Below, in pieces: positions 23,107 through 30,257 of a DNA stretch of 36,273 nt. Positions within the stretch are counted from its first letter, which is position 1; each line of letters starts with the position of its first letter. The translations under genes were made by a program, and so were the position numbers. The DNA lies in IMG/VR virus record IMGVR_UViG_3300042868_006846, positions 1 through 36,273 of that record; one strand, given 5' to 3'. A model generated the notes under the pieces. That model was not told the DNA's origin and searched no databases. It was given only the letters and a program-made list of their open reading frames with translations. Source of the stretch: a virus.

Positions 23107-23327
23107 TACCAAAGGGACTTAAGCCGGATGAACTGGAAAAAATAAAGCGAGTCCTAGCTAGGACTGATTCAGAGGAATTGTTCGATGAGCGTATAGCCAT
23201 CGCAACGGTTGAAGGTGTTGACGAAAACGAAGCGGTGCGTCTTGGTTATTTCCAAGTTCGCAATGCAAAGAAACCAATAACGAAACTGATTAAATCTAAA
23301 TACAGAAAGGCGGTGGGTCTTGAGTAA
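23103..23327 (+). CDS. Hypothetical protein, 74 aa
   Basis: Starts at GTG 23103, overlapping the previous stop (GTGA) with GGAG at 23089; the upstream in-frame ATGs lie within the zinc-finger gene. The 74-residue product has a charged helical part (KPDELEKIKRVLARTD) and a basic C-terminus (KPITKLIKSKYRKAVG). No family recognised. Confidence 0.5.
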   Translation: MIPKGLKPDELEKIKRVLARTDSEELFDERIAIATVEGVDENEAVRLGYFQVRNAKKPITKLIKSKYRKAVGLE

Positions 23328-23682
23328 TTACAAATGGCAAGTCGGGCCGGTTAAGCTGGCCAATGGTTTCGATGCGGTTATCCATCGGTTTTGTGAAAAC
23401 CGACAGCGTTACATCGGAGAGCGCACGGGGACGCTCGGGGGTATTTATGCTGCCGAGTGGAATATAGCTGGAGAGCATACCATTTCGGGTATAGGTGATC
23501 CGTTGCTTAACCTTGCACCCCCACCAAAAAAGAAGGTGCGAGTTAAGGCGTGGCTAATGATTTGGTCTAACGGCGGGGTTACTGTTTTTCACGATGAGCA
23601 CCAAGCGATTATCGACACCAAAAAGCACGGTTTCGCCCTTATCGAAATCGATCGCGAGGTCGAGGAGGGGGAGGGGCTATGA
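23320..23682 (+). CDS. Tandem duplicate protein 1
   Basis: A 120-residue protein with a TTG start at 23320, supported by homology with the next gene: both begin MSN.KWQ.GPVKLANG and end GFALIEIDREVEEGEGL. A conserved middle part has LAPxPKKKVRVKxWL. The halves between differ strongly, so the copies have diverged in the segment before PKKK. Function unknown; small soluble protein. Confidence 0.6.
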   Translation: MSNYKWQVGPVKLANGFDAVIHRFCENRQRYIGERTGTLGGIYAAEWNIAGEHTISGIGDPLLNLAPPPKKKVRVKAWLMIWSNGGVTVFHDEHQAIIDTKKHGFALIEIDREVEEGEGL

Positions 23683-24038
23683 GTAACAAATGGCAGATAG
23701 GGCCGGTTAAACTGGCCAATGGCGAAGAGGCTTTCATTGACGCGATCAATGAGGGGCAGGAGGCGTTTGAATACACAGGGCGGGTAAAGTCGCTAGGGGT
23801 GTGGGAAACTGCTGGATGGGACGATACTGGCCGAATGATGTACGCTTCAACTGACGATCCACGGAACCTTGCCCCTTCACCAAAAAAGAAGGTGCGAGTC
23901 AAGTGCTGGTTGGTTGTTTACCCAAACGGAAACACTTGCAGATACTCTGATGAACACTGCGCAATTGCTGAAGCAAATCGCCTTGGTTTCGCACTTATCG
24001 AAATCGATCGAGAAGTCGAGGAAGGGGAGGGACTATGA
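23679..24038 (+). CDS. Tandem duplicate protein 2
   Basis: A 119-residue paralogue of the preceding gene, with the same N- and C-terminal blocks and an ATG start in the same context. It overlaps both neighbours by 4 bases. The duplication has kept the ends and PKKKVRVK while changing residues 15-60, as if the variable part is under different selection. Role unknown. Confidence 0.6.
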   Translation: MSNKWQIGPVKLANGEEAFIDAINEGQEAFEYTGRVKSLGVWETAGWDDTGRMMYASTDDPRNLAPSPKKKVRVKCWLVVYPNGNTCRYSDEHCAIAEANRLGFALIEIDREVEEGEGL

Positions 24039-24103
24039 GCCGTATTCACATTTACCAAGCAAAGATTGTCGATGATGGGCTGGTCAAGGAGAGGTATTGG
24101 TAG
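24035..24103 (+). CDS. Possible 22-aa peptide
   Basis: ATG 24035 overlaps the previous stop (ATGA) with GGGGAGG just upstream. The product is MSRIHIYQAKIVDDGLVKER plus two residues. It may be a real microprotein or the remnant start of a third duplicate. Weak evidence. Confidence 0.25.
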   Translation: MSRIHIYQAKIVDDGLVKERYW

Positions 24104-24132
24104 GTTTTTAGTTCTATTTTTTGGAGGTTGAA

Positions 24133-25617
24133 ATGGAGATTACTTTTGATCGAAAAACGATTGCAAGTTACATGCAATTTTTGCAGCTTAGGCAATCGCC
24201 TGTTTATAACTGGAAGGGATCGGCGGCTGTTGTTCCTGACGAATACGCTTCATCCTTTGGCATGAAAGCGAAGCGACGCAAGGCCAGCTATGATCCTTGC
24301 TCGAAGTGTTTTGATTATCAGCGGGATATTGTCGGCATTGCTATACGCAAAAAGAAATACGCGATCTTTGCGGATTGCGGGCTCGGTAAGACTTTGATGA
24401 TCCTTGAGTTCGCAAGGCACGCATCGAAGCAAAGCGGCGGAAAGTTGCTAATCGTTTCGCCTTTGATGGTGTGCAAGCAGACTGTTGATGAGGCATCGCG
24501 ATTTTATGATGATCTTTCGATTGGTCGCATTGTCGCATCGGACTTGCAAGAATGGTTGTCAAGCAACGATGGGCCATTGATCGGCGTTACCAACTACGAA
24601 GCCATCCGCGAAGGGCTTAAGCGTGGAAAGCTTAAAGGGCTTGTCCTTGATGAAAGCTCGATGCTCAAGAGCCATTACGGGGCATGGGGTACGCGATTGA
24701 TTGAGCTTGGTCGAGGTCTTGAGTGGAAGCTTTGCGCCACGGGTACACCGGCTCCTAACGATCGCATCGAGTACGCAAACCATGCTGTGTTTTTAGATCG
24801 AGCCAAAACGGTTAACGAGTTCCTTGCTTGCTATTTCATCAATCGCGGTGAGACTCAAAACCGATGGGAGTTAAAGCCTCACGCATTGAGGCCGTTTTAT
24901 AAATCGCTTTCGGATTGGTCGATATTCTTGACGAATCCAGCGGTTTACGGATGGCGTGATAATGTTGGAGTTACTCCACCTATCAATGTGCATATCCATC
25001 ATATCGACTTGACCGATGAGCAACGTACTGCGGCTCAAGCATTGACAGGTAACCTAGTGACGACATCAGTAGGTGGCATTGGGCAGCGTGGTAAGCTTTC
25101 GCAAATCGCCAAAGGTAAAAACGGCATCGCATCCAACAAAAACGATTTCATCAGGTCGCTTGTTGATTCGTGGCCGGATGAATCAACGATCATTTGGTGT
25201 AACTACAATGATGAACATGAGCAAATGGAGGGTACGTTTCCAGATGCAGTTTCTATCAGTGGAGACACAAAGGAAAGCGATCGGCAATCGATGATTGATC
25301 GGTTTAAGTCCGGCGAAGTTAGGACGCTGATTACCAAGCCAAAGATCCTTGGCTTCGGGCTCAATCTTCAGGTTTGCACTCGTCAGGTATGGTCTGGGCT
25401 CAAAGACAGCTACGAGGAATACTATCAAGGCGTAAAGCGATCCAACCGGATCGGCTCAACAAGACCGCTAAACGTGCATATTCCAGTGACTGAATTGGAG
25501 GTTCCGTTTGTCGAAAATGTTTTGCGCAAAGCGGATCGAGTCGAGTACGACACGAACGAGCAAATGAGACTATTTAAGGAGATTGGCCATGAAGGTTTCA
25601 GCGGAAAGAATGATTGA
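24133..25617 (+). CDS. SNF2-type DEAD/DEAH helicase
   Basis: A 494-residue protein starting at ATG 24133 behind TTGGAGG (an in-frame TTG at 24121 is inside the ribosome site). Superfamily 2 motifs in order: Q-like DYQRDIV, Walker A ADCGLGKT (residues 80-87), LLIVSPLMV, Walker B VLDESS, ATGTPAPN (motif III), IWCNYNDEHEQM, TKPKILGFGLNLQ (motif V) and QGVKRSNRIGSTRP (motif VI). This is the compact SNF2-like form found in phages, which probably remodels or translocates on DNA. Its neighbour is a DNA methyltransferase. It may act in replication restart or against restriction; not determined. Confidence 0.85.
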   Translation: MEITFDRKTIASYMQFLQLRQSPVYNWKGSAAVVPDEYASSFGMKAKRRKASYDPCSKCFDYQRDIVGIAIRKKKYAIFADCGLGKTLMILEFARHASKQSGGKLLIVSPLMVCKQTVDEASRFYDDLSIGRIVASDLQEWLSSNDGPLIGVTNYEAIREGLKRGKLKGLVLDESSMLKSHYGAWGTRLIELGRGLEWKLCATGTPAPNDRIEYANHAVFLDRAKTVNEFLACYFINRGETQNRWELKPHALRPFYKSLSDWSIFLTNPAVYGWRDNVGVTPPINVHIHHIDLTDEQRTAAQALTGNLVTTSVGGIGQRGKLSQIAKGKNGIASNKNDFIRSLVDSWPDESTIIWCNYNDEHEQMEGTFPDAVSISGDTKESDRQSMIDRFKSGEVRTLITKPKILGFGLNLQVCTRQVWSGLKDSYEEYYQGVKRSNRIGSTRPLNVHIPVTELEVPFVENVLRKADRVEYDTNEQMRLFKEIGHEGFSGKND

Positions 25618-25750
25618 GATCGAGCAACACGCTCGACGGTTCGGCTCTGCTAATTGCTGGACAGGCACTAGCGGAACGTTGGCTACGATGATTATTGAAT
25701 TACTCAACCACATCAAGGATATTGAACAAGATGAAAAACGAACTGCTTAG
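25589..25750 (+). CDS. Small protein between helicase and methyltransferase
   Basis: ATG 25589 behind AAGGAG (25576-25581), within the helicase 3' end. The 53-residue product (start MKVSAERMIEIEQHARRFGS) is helical with a charged C-terminus. It overlaps the methyltransferase start by 20 bases, so it bridges the two genes by coupling. No family recognised. Confidence 0.5.
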   Translation: MKVSAERMIEIEQHARRFGSANCWTGTSGTLATMIIELLNHIKDIEQDEKRTA

Positions 25751-26651
25751 CGATGGCGAACAATGGAAGATCCACAATGGTGACTGCATTCCTCACATGC
25801 TTAATGATATGCCTGAATCCAGCGTTGATTTTGCGGTATTCAGTCCACCATTCCCAAGCCTTTACGCCTATACCGATTCGGTGTCCGATATCGGCAATGT
25901 CGATGCGATGGGAATGGAAGCAAAAATACATCTTGGGTTTTTCTTCACTGGACTAGCAAGGGTGCTTAAGCCGGGACGGGCGGCTATTGTTCACGTTTGC
26001 CAAATCCCGCGAATGAAGCGATCCGGCGGCGTTGGGCTCTGCGACTTTCGAGGGCTCAACATTCGCTTAGGTGAGCGTGCTGGGTTGGTCTATGAGTACG
26101 ATTGGAGCGTCCGTAAGAATCCTCAGGCTCAAGCGATCCGAACAAGATCGAGGGAGCTTCAATTCGCAGGGCTCGAATCTGATCGGGCGGCTCAACGCGG
26201 GACGCTTCAGGACTACTTGATTAAATTCCGCAAGCCTGGTGAAAACCAAGTTAAAATTGACTCGGAGAATCAGGTCAGTCGAAACGATTGGATTGACTGG
26301 GCCGAAGGATGCTGGAGTGACATTCAAGAGACTGACACTCTTAACACGGCTGAGGCTAAGTCTGAGGACGATACGAAGCACATTTGCCCGCTTCAATTGG
26401 AGGTGATACGGCGTTGTGTTTTGCTTTACTCGAATCCAGGCGAAATCGTTTTCAGTCCATTCACAGGCATCGGGTCAGAGGGCTACGTTTCGTTGGGTGG
26501 TAAGTCACCTAAGACCAAAAAGGCGATCGCTAATCCGCGTCGGTTTTACGGTTGCGAATTGAAGCCTGAATACTTCCGGCAAGCGGTTAGGAATCTTGAT
26601 CGTGCTATTAACGGTCGCGAGTCCGAATCACAGCCAACCTTATTTGATTGA
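25731..26651 (+). CDS. DNA methyltransferase (N4/N6-type)
   Basis: A 306-residue protein starting at ATG 25731. It has the catalytic motif FSPPFPS (SPPF at residues 38-41) near the N-terminus and the AdoMet-binding motif FSPFTGIGSEGYV near the C-terminus, the circularly permuted beta-type order used by N4-cytosine and some N6-adenine methylases. The central part has SRELQFAG and basic segments that may recognise DNA. No restriction enzyme is visible nearby, so an orphan methylase protecting phage DNA or altering regulation is likely. Target sequence unknown. Confidence 0.85.
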   Translation: MKNELLSDGEQWKIHNGDCIPHMLNDMPESSVDFAVFSPPFPSLYAYTDSVSDIGNVDAMGMEAKIHLGFFFTGLARVLKPGRAAIVHVCQIPRMKRSGGVGLCDFRGLNIRLGERAGLVYEYDWSVRKNPQAQAIRTRSRELQFAGLESDRAAQRGTLQDYLIKFRKPGENQVKIDSENQVSRNDWIDWAEGCWSDIQETDTLNTAEAKSEDDTKHICPLQLEVIRRCVLLYSNPGEIVFSPFTGIGSEGYVSLGGKSPKTKKAIANPRRFYGCELKPEYFRQAVRNLDRAINGRESESQPTLFD

Positions 26652-26757
26652 TCCTTCTCAGGTCGGTTCGCCTACCACAGGGTCGCTCGTTCGAGAGGGC
26701 GGGCGGCTCTTTATTGTGTCCTAAGATTGGACTGTTTTTAACTCCAAGGAAAACGAA
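26652..26757. other. Intergenic gap before the replication genes
   Basis: A 106-base gap. I see a GC-rich stretch with a short AGAG...CTCT pairing (around 26692-26712) followed by TTTATTG, which is a weak terminator at best. No clear promoter is visible. CAAGGAAAAC precedes the next start. Confidence 0.3.
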
Positions 26758-27012
26758 ATGACAGAATCTAAAAACACAGACATTGCGGGCTTAAAGCCAA
26801 AACAATTGCCGGACTCGCCAAGATGGAGCGTCGCTGCTGAAGCAGCGGAGTGTAGTTACCGAAGGGGTTTTGTGCACGGATTTTCGCAGGCTATCGACGC
26901 AGCTGAAAAGTGTATGACGATCAGCGATATGATTGACTACTTAAATAACGATCTTGCAGAGTGGAGGCACTCGAGTGCGGACTCCGAAAAGATACCACCT
27001 AATCTTCCGTAG
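26758..27012 (+). CDS. Hypothetical protein, 84 aa
   Basis: An 84-residue protein starting at ATG 26758 behind AAGGAAAA. It is acidic with a helical central part (EAAECSYRRGFVHGFSQAID, a GFxxGF-like turn) and ends SEKIPPNLP. No family recognised. It precedes the replication initiator. Confidence 0.55.
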   Translation: MTESKNTDIAGLKPKQLPDSPRWSVAAEAAECSYRRGFVHGFSQAIDAAEKCMTISDMIDYLNNDLAEWRHSSADSEKIPPNLP

Positions 27013-27053
27013 GTAGCGGTTTATTGGCTTCAACTGAGAGGGTTGGTGGAGAG

Positions 27054-27872
27054 ATGGCTGGTGATTGGATAAAGTTCGAGACCGCGACGAGCGACAAGCC
27101 GGAGGTTTGGGCGATGGCTCAGTCTCTCGGGATTGATGCTGATGCAGTCGTAGGAAAATTACTTCGTGTATGGTCTTGGTTCGATCAACAGACCCAAGAA
27201 GGTAACGCAGTTGGTAACGGTGCGAGCGTTACCTCTAGCGTTACCAAGGCGTTACTAGATCGACGAGTCGGCGTTAGCGGCTTTTGCGACTCGATGATTC
27301 TTTCGGGGTGGATGGCTGACGACGGGCATAGTTTGACCTTGCCAAACTTTGACCGACACAACGGAAAAACAGCAAAAACGCGGGCAATGACTGCGAAAAG
27401 GGTAGCGACGCACAAAGCAAAAAGTAACGCTGGTAGCGTTACCTCTAGCGTTAGCGATGCGTTACCTAGAGAAGAGAAGAGAAGAGAAGAGAAGAGTAGT
27501 CATTATGTCTCCCTCTCTCTGTTGGGAATCAAGCATTTTGAGTTCTTGTCAGAAAACACAGTTTGCCCTGAGTGGCTTGCACCTGAATTCTGCCGATGGT
27601 TGGCATTTCGTTTTTCGAGAGATGCGGTCAAAGTTGACGAAATACTGCAGGAAACTTGGATCAAGCGATTGATCGAGAGAGGGAAAGAAAAATCACTGGC
27701 GGACATTGATTTTTCAATCAGCAAACAGGCGAAAAATCTATTGCATGTTGAAAACGACTTCGACAAGATCGCAAAAGCGAAACTGGAATCTGCTAAGAAT
27801 CCGCAGGGCAGGGAGACAAGGGGAGACAAGGCAAGGCAACTCATCGAGGATATCAAAAATGGACGCGTCTGA
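27054..27872 (+). CDS. Replication initiator, lambda O-like, with internal origin
   Basis: A 272-residue protein starting at ATG 27054 behind GGTGGAGAG. The N-terminal part (AGDWIKFETATSDKPEVWAM, VVGKLLRVWSWFDQQ, SGFCDSMILSGWMADDGHSL, LPNFDRHNGKTAKTR) is a winged-helix initiator domain common in phage replication proteins. The C-terminal half is helical and charged. The gene contains two clusters of GCGTTACC-type repeats (around codons 50-75 and 124-138) and then an AGAGA repeat encoding PREEKRREEKSS, like the lambda ori inside O. It should bind its own origin and recruit the helicase loader encoded next. Confidence 0.75.
   Translation: MAGDWIKFETATSDKPEVWAMAQSLGIDADAVVGKLLRVWSWFDQQTQEGNAVGNGASVTSSVTKALLDRRVGVSGFCDSMILSGWMADDGHSLTLPNFDRHNGKTAKTRAMTAKRVATHKAKSNAGSVTSSVSDALPREEKRREEKSSHYVSLSLLGIKHFEFLSENTVCPEWLAPEFCRWLAFRFSRDAVKVDEILQETWIKRLIERGKEKSLADIDFSISKQAKNLLHVENDFDKIAKAKLESAKNPQGRETRGDKARQLIEDIKNGRV
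27201..27278 (+). repeat. Origin iterons, cluster 1
   Basis: Copies of an 8-mer: GGTAACGC 27201-27208 and GGTAACGG 27213-27220 (inverted), then GCGTTACC 27226-27233 and 27238-27245, GCGTTACT 27249-27256, and GCGTTAGC 27271-27278. Successive spacing is 12, 11 and 22 bases, about one or two helical turns. The stretch is inside the initiator gene. Confidence 0.75.
27423..27466 (+). repeat. Origin iterons, cluster 2
   Basis: AGTAACGC 27423-27430 (inverted), GCGTTACC 27436-27443, GCGTTAGC 27448-27455 and GCGTTACC 27459-27466, again spaced 12 and 11. Cluster 2 repeats the pattern of cluster 1 (AGCGTTACCTCTAGCGTTA shared) about 210 bases downstream. Confidence 0.75.
27468..27496 (+). repeat. AGAGA pentamer repeat next to the iterons
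   Basis: About 5.8 tandem copies of AGAGA, one base after the last iteron. It is an asymmetric purine tract on the coding strand and a possible DNA-unwinding or loading element. Because the unit is not a multiple of 3, a gain or loss of one copy would shift the initiator frame. Confidence 0.7.
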
Positions 27873-28335
27873 AAATCGATTGTTTTTTACCGAGGTGGTA
27901 TTTGCACATTTTCCGGCTCTTTACGTTTACCTGCAGGAGAACAGCGTAAGGGTCATTGACACAATCGACGCTTGGCAGGGAACACTGCGAGACATAACTA
28001 CGCAGGAGGCTTTGTCGGTTGTCTACAGGTGGACAAAGGACGAGCTCCCAAGACCGAGCCATTTGCAGTATTCTGATTTTGCTTTGCATTTGCGAGGCGT
28101 TGTGATGCGAGACAGAACGGATCAGAAAAAAGGCGTTCTGATTGAATCAATCAAGAGTCGCGAAAGCGATTCAGCAAGCTACAGCCATGTAAGCCTAAGG
28201 CCATTCATGAAACGAATATGGGATTCAGGAGATGCGTTTAAGGCTGGATTGATAACCAGAGAACAGCACGACGAAAACACAAAGCTGGTCTTAAGCGATC
28301 ATGCTGCAGAGTATCGAAAGGCTAACTTACGATGA
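27859..28335 (+). CDS. Possible helicase loader (G39P-like)
   Basis: A 158-residue protein starting at ATG 27859 inside the initiator gene end; the frame from 27706 is upstream read-through. FTEVVFAHFPALYVYL, then DAWQGTLRDITTQEALSVVY and RWTKDELPRPSHLQYSDFA give the pattern seen in G39P-type helicase loader/inhibitors (W..L.D....A......P). Position after the initiator is where lambda P and similar loaders lie. It has no Walker motif, so it is not a DnaC-type ATPase. Assignment is tentative. Confidence 0.45.
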   Translation: MDASENRLFFTEVVFAHFPALYVYLQENSVRVIDTIDAWQGTLRDITTQEALSVVYRWTKDELPRPSHLQYSDFALHLRGVVMRDRTDQKKGVLIESIKSRESDSASYSHVSLRPFMKRIWDSGDAFKAGLITREQHDENTKLVLSDHAAEYRKANLR

Positions 28336-28514
28336 AACTTTCCGAATACTTTGCCAACATCGAGGATCTTAAATCCGAAAATAAAGACCTTCGCAAGCAG
28401 CTAGAGCGAACGAGCCGAAAGCTGACCGAATCTCAGGCGAGAACCAAAGAGTTATTCGACGCACTCCGAGCCGTCGTCAACAAAGATCATCCAGCGCTAA
28501 GGAGGAAGAAATGA
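28332..28514 (+). CDS. Coiled-coil small protein, 60 aa
   Basis: A 60-residue protein, almost entirely a charged coiled coil (IEDLKSENKDLRKQLERTSR). Four-base overlaps with both neighbours. It may scaffold the replication proteins; no family recognised. Confidence 0.55.
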   Translation: MKLSEYFANIEDLKSENKDLRKQLERTSRKLTESQARTKELFDALRAVVNKDHPALRRKK

Positions 28515-28915
28515 AAATTTTCATTCCAGGCGAGCCGGTGGCGCAACCACGGCCAAAGGTTTCGACGAAGAACGGCTTTCCGAGGGCCTACACAGAGCAA
28601 CATCATCCCATCCATGCTTTCAAGCAGGCTGTCCAGTTGGCTTGGAAATCTTCGATCAATCGATGCTTGACAGGGCCATTGTCAATCGAGATTGTTTGCT
28701 GGTACTCGCGACCGAAAGGCCATAGCAAGATACGTCGAACGGCTCGCGAGCCTAAGATGAGCAGGCCGGACATCGACAATACGGCCAAGGGCATCCTCGA
28801 TTCCTTAAACGGCGTTGCTTACATCGACGATGGGCAGGTCTATAGGCTGAAGGTCGAAAAGTGGTACGTTGGGCCAGAGGATCAAGTCGGTACATGGATC
28901 GAGGTGACCCAATGA
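28511..28915 (+). CDS. rusA: RusA-family Holliday junction resolvase
   Basis: A 134-residue protein with the family features: N-terminal strand FIPGEPVAQPRPKV, basic central segment (RPKGHSKIRRTARE), SRPDIDNTAKGILDSLNG with D87 and D89, and YIDDGQV with D106 and D107. These aspartates bind the catalytic metal. It cuts four-way junctions made by the RecE/RecT pathway and replication, preparing DNA for packaging. Length is normal (about 120-135). Confidence 0.9.
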   Translation: MKIFIPGEPVAQPRPKVSTKNGFPRAYTEQHHPIHAFKQAVQLAWKSSINRCLTGPLSIEIVCWYSRPKGHSKIRRTAREPKMSRPDIDNTAKGILDSLNGVAYIDDGQVYRLKVEKWYVGPEDQVGTWIEVTQ

Positions 28916-29112
28916 CGCAACGAAAGAACATCAGCCAACCTGACGAAGCTTGGGCGGCTTGGGATCGAGCAGCGGCCAAAATGGACATGACTTTAAGCCA
29001 ACTGATTTTTGAGGCAATGAACGAGCATTTGGGGCTATTTCTCGCTCGCAAGACCAAGAAGCGACCAAAGACAGCTAAGGCGGCTCGCAAGCGGGAGAAA
29101 CGAAAGGTTTAG
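28912..29112 (+). CDS. RHH-like small protein, paralogue C
   Basis: A 66-residue protein starting at ATG 28912 behind GAGGTG (ATGA overlap with rusA). Strand RKNISQPDEAW, helix AAWDRAAAKMDM, helix TLSQLIFEAMNEHLG, and a very basic tail (KTKKRPKTAKAARKREKRK). It belongs with the proteins at 16633 and 20475. The tail suggests nucleic acid binding. Confidence 0.5.
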   Translation: MTQRKNISQPDEAWAAWDRAAAKMDMTLSQLIFEAMNEHLGLFLARKTKKRPKTAKAARKREKRKV

Positions 29113-29145
29113 TTTTAATCAATATCAAAAACAAGGAGTTTTTCG

Positions 29146-29610
29146 ATGGAGTTGCATTTAGATTTGACTATCAAAGACGAAAAAGGTCATTTGTTGAAAA
29201 GCGGAACCTGTTCTCGTTGCGGGAAAGAATTTACTGGAAAACCGTGGAGAAAATATTGCTCGGATCAGTGTTGCGCAGATCAGCAAAAAGCAAATCAACG
29301 TGGAGATCAGTTCTTGATTTTCAACAGAGATGGCTTTCGTTGCATTTATTGCGGATCGCAAACCAACGAAGTCGAGCTTAGGTGCGATCACATAGTTCCA
29401 CTGTCATCCGGTGGTGACGATTCTGCATCCAACCTGGTTACGGCTTGCAATAGATGTAATCTCGCAAAGCACGCTTCCTTTCTGTCTAGTTCTGGTATGC
29501 AATACGTTTTTTCTGAAGTCACAAGAAGGAATCTTGAAATGGGCATTCCTTTTGACAAAAAGATAAAAGGAAGTCATTCAGCAGATTCTTCAAGGAAACA
29601 CAGAAAATGA
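29146..29610 (+). CDS. HNH endonuclease with zinc ribbon
   Basis: A 154-residue protein starting at ATG 29146 behind AAGGAG. The N-terminal CSRCGKEF..KYCSDQC zinc ribbon (C22, C25, C38, C42) is followed by the HNH core: CIYCG (C66, C69), DHIVPLSSGG (D81, H82), N96 and CNRC (C101, C104), H109. Lys/Ser-rich tail. Base composition appears more AT-rich than its neighbours, and it is flanked by small gaps, so it may be a free-standing homing-type nuclease that entered here; that is inference. A packaging-related HNH would normally lie next to terminase. Confidence 0.85.
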   Translation: MELHLDLTIKDEKGHLLKSGTCSRCGKEFTGKPWRKYCSDQCCADQQKANQRGDQFLIFNRDGFRCIYCGSQTNEVELRCDHIVPLSSGGDDSASNLVTACNRCNLAKHASFLSSSGMQYVFSEVTRRNLEMGIPFDKKIKGSHSADSSRKHRK

Positions 29611-29677
29611 CGAATTTAGGGCCGTTGCTTGCAATTTCAGCGGGTCAAGCCTAAAATGCGGTAAAGGAGTCAAAATT

Positions 29678-29860
29678 ATGGAAAGTCTTTTTAAGTCCAA
29701 ACGCTTTTGGGTTTCGGCTGCGGCCATTGCTGTTGTCGTGCTCAAAGATAAAGTGCCTTTATCTGAGGATCAAATCCAGTTGCTTGTTTACACGATTGGA
29801 GCTTGGGTTGTCGGCGAGTCTGTTCGGCCAGTGGATCCAAAGCCAGAGGTGACCAAGTGA
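29678..29860 (+). CDS. Holin-like small membrane protein
   Basis: A 60-residue protein starting at ATG 29678 behind AAGGAG. Two hydrophobic segments, FWVSAAAIAVVVL and IQLLVYTIGAWVVGES, are separated by a charged turn (KDKVPLSEDQ). This F.S.RFW...-TM-pl.e.q...-TM-G.s.R pattern is common in phage small membrane proteins next to lysis genes. Holin function is inferred from size, topology and neighbours. Confidence 0.5.
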   Translation: MESLFKSKRFWVSAAAIAVVVLKDKVPLSEDQIQLLVYTIGAWVVGESVRPVDPKPEVTK

Positions 29861-30171
29861 ATCGCGTAAAATTTGCTGACAGGCTCAAAGCTAGGCGGGC
29901 GGCTCGGGAAATTTGGATCGCTCGCCGATCCGATCCGACCGTGGCTGATTTGGTCGCAAAGACCATCGACGGCGATGAGGAAGCTGGAAAGTTGCTTTTC
30001 GGCTCGCATCCTGAGTTAGTCGGCATCGATCCGGCAACGCTGTTTTTGCTTATCCAGATCGCTCTCAAGCTCTGGCTCTGGTGGCAATCGCAGAAGGTCG
30101 AGAATCCTTCGGAAGATGTCGCGGTCGGCGAGCCCTTTGATTCCACGGTCAGCGACGACGATCAAGACTAA
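29857..30171 (+). CDS. Small membrane-associated protein, 104 aa
   Basis: Starts at GTG 29857 behind GAGGTGA, overlapping the previous stop. The first 50 residues are basic (FADRLKARRAAREIWIARR), residues 58-78 hydrophobic (PATLFLLIQIALKLWLWW), and the tail acidic. A single membrane segment suggests a lysis accessory or holin partner. Family not recognised. Confidence 0.45.
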   Translation: MNRVKFADRLKARRAAREIWIARRSDPTVADLVAKTIDGDEEAGKLLFGSHPELVGIDPATLFLLIQIALKLWLWWQSQKVENPSEDVAVGEPFDSTVSDDDQD

Positions 30172-30184
30172 GCCCAGATCGCAA

Positions 30185-30226
30185 CGACTACCTACTAACC
30201 TTCAATCCTTGCAAGCGGGTTAGTCG
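30185..30226 (+). repeat. Alternative inverted repeats in a lysis-region gap
   Basis: ACTAACC (30194-30200) pairs with GGTTAGT (30218-30224), and CGACTA (30185-30190) pairs with TAGTCG (30221-30226). The two pairings exclude each other. No T-run follows. The gap 30172-30257 is 86 bases and holds this plus the AAGG ribosome site of the next gene. Confidence 0.35.
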
Positions 30227-30257
30227 GAGCGAGAAGGGCAAAACACAAGGATGGATG

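Noticed and set aside
29607-29654. 15-codon frame after the HNH gene
   Set aside because: Too short, no ribosome site, no coupling to a downstream gene.
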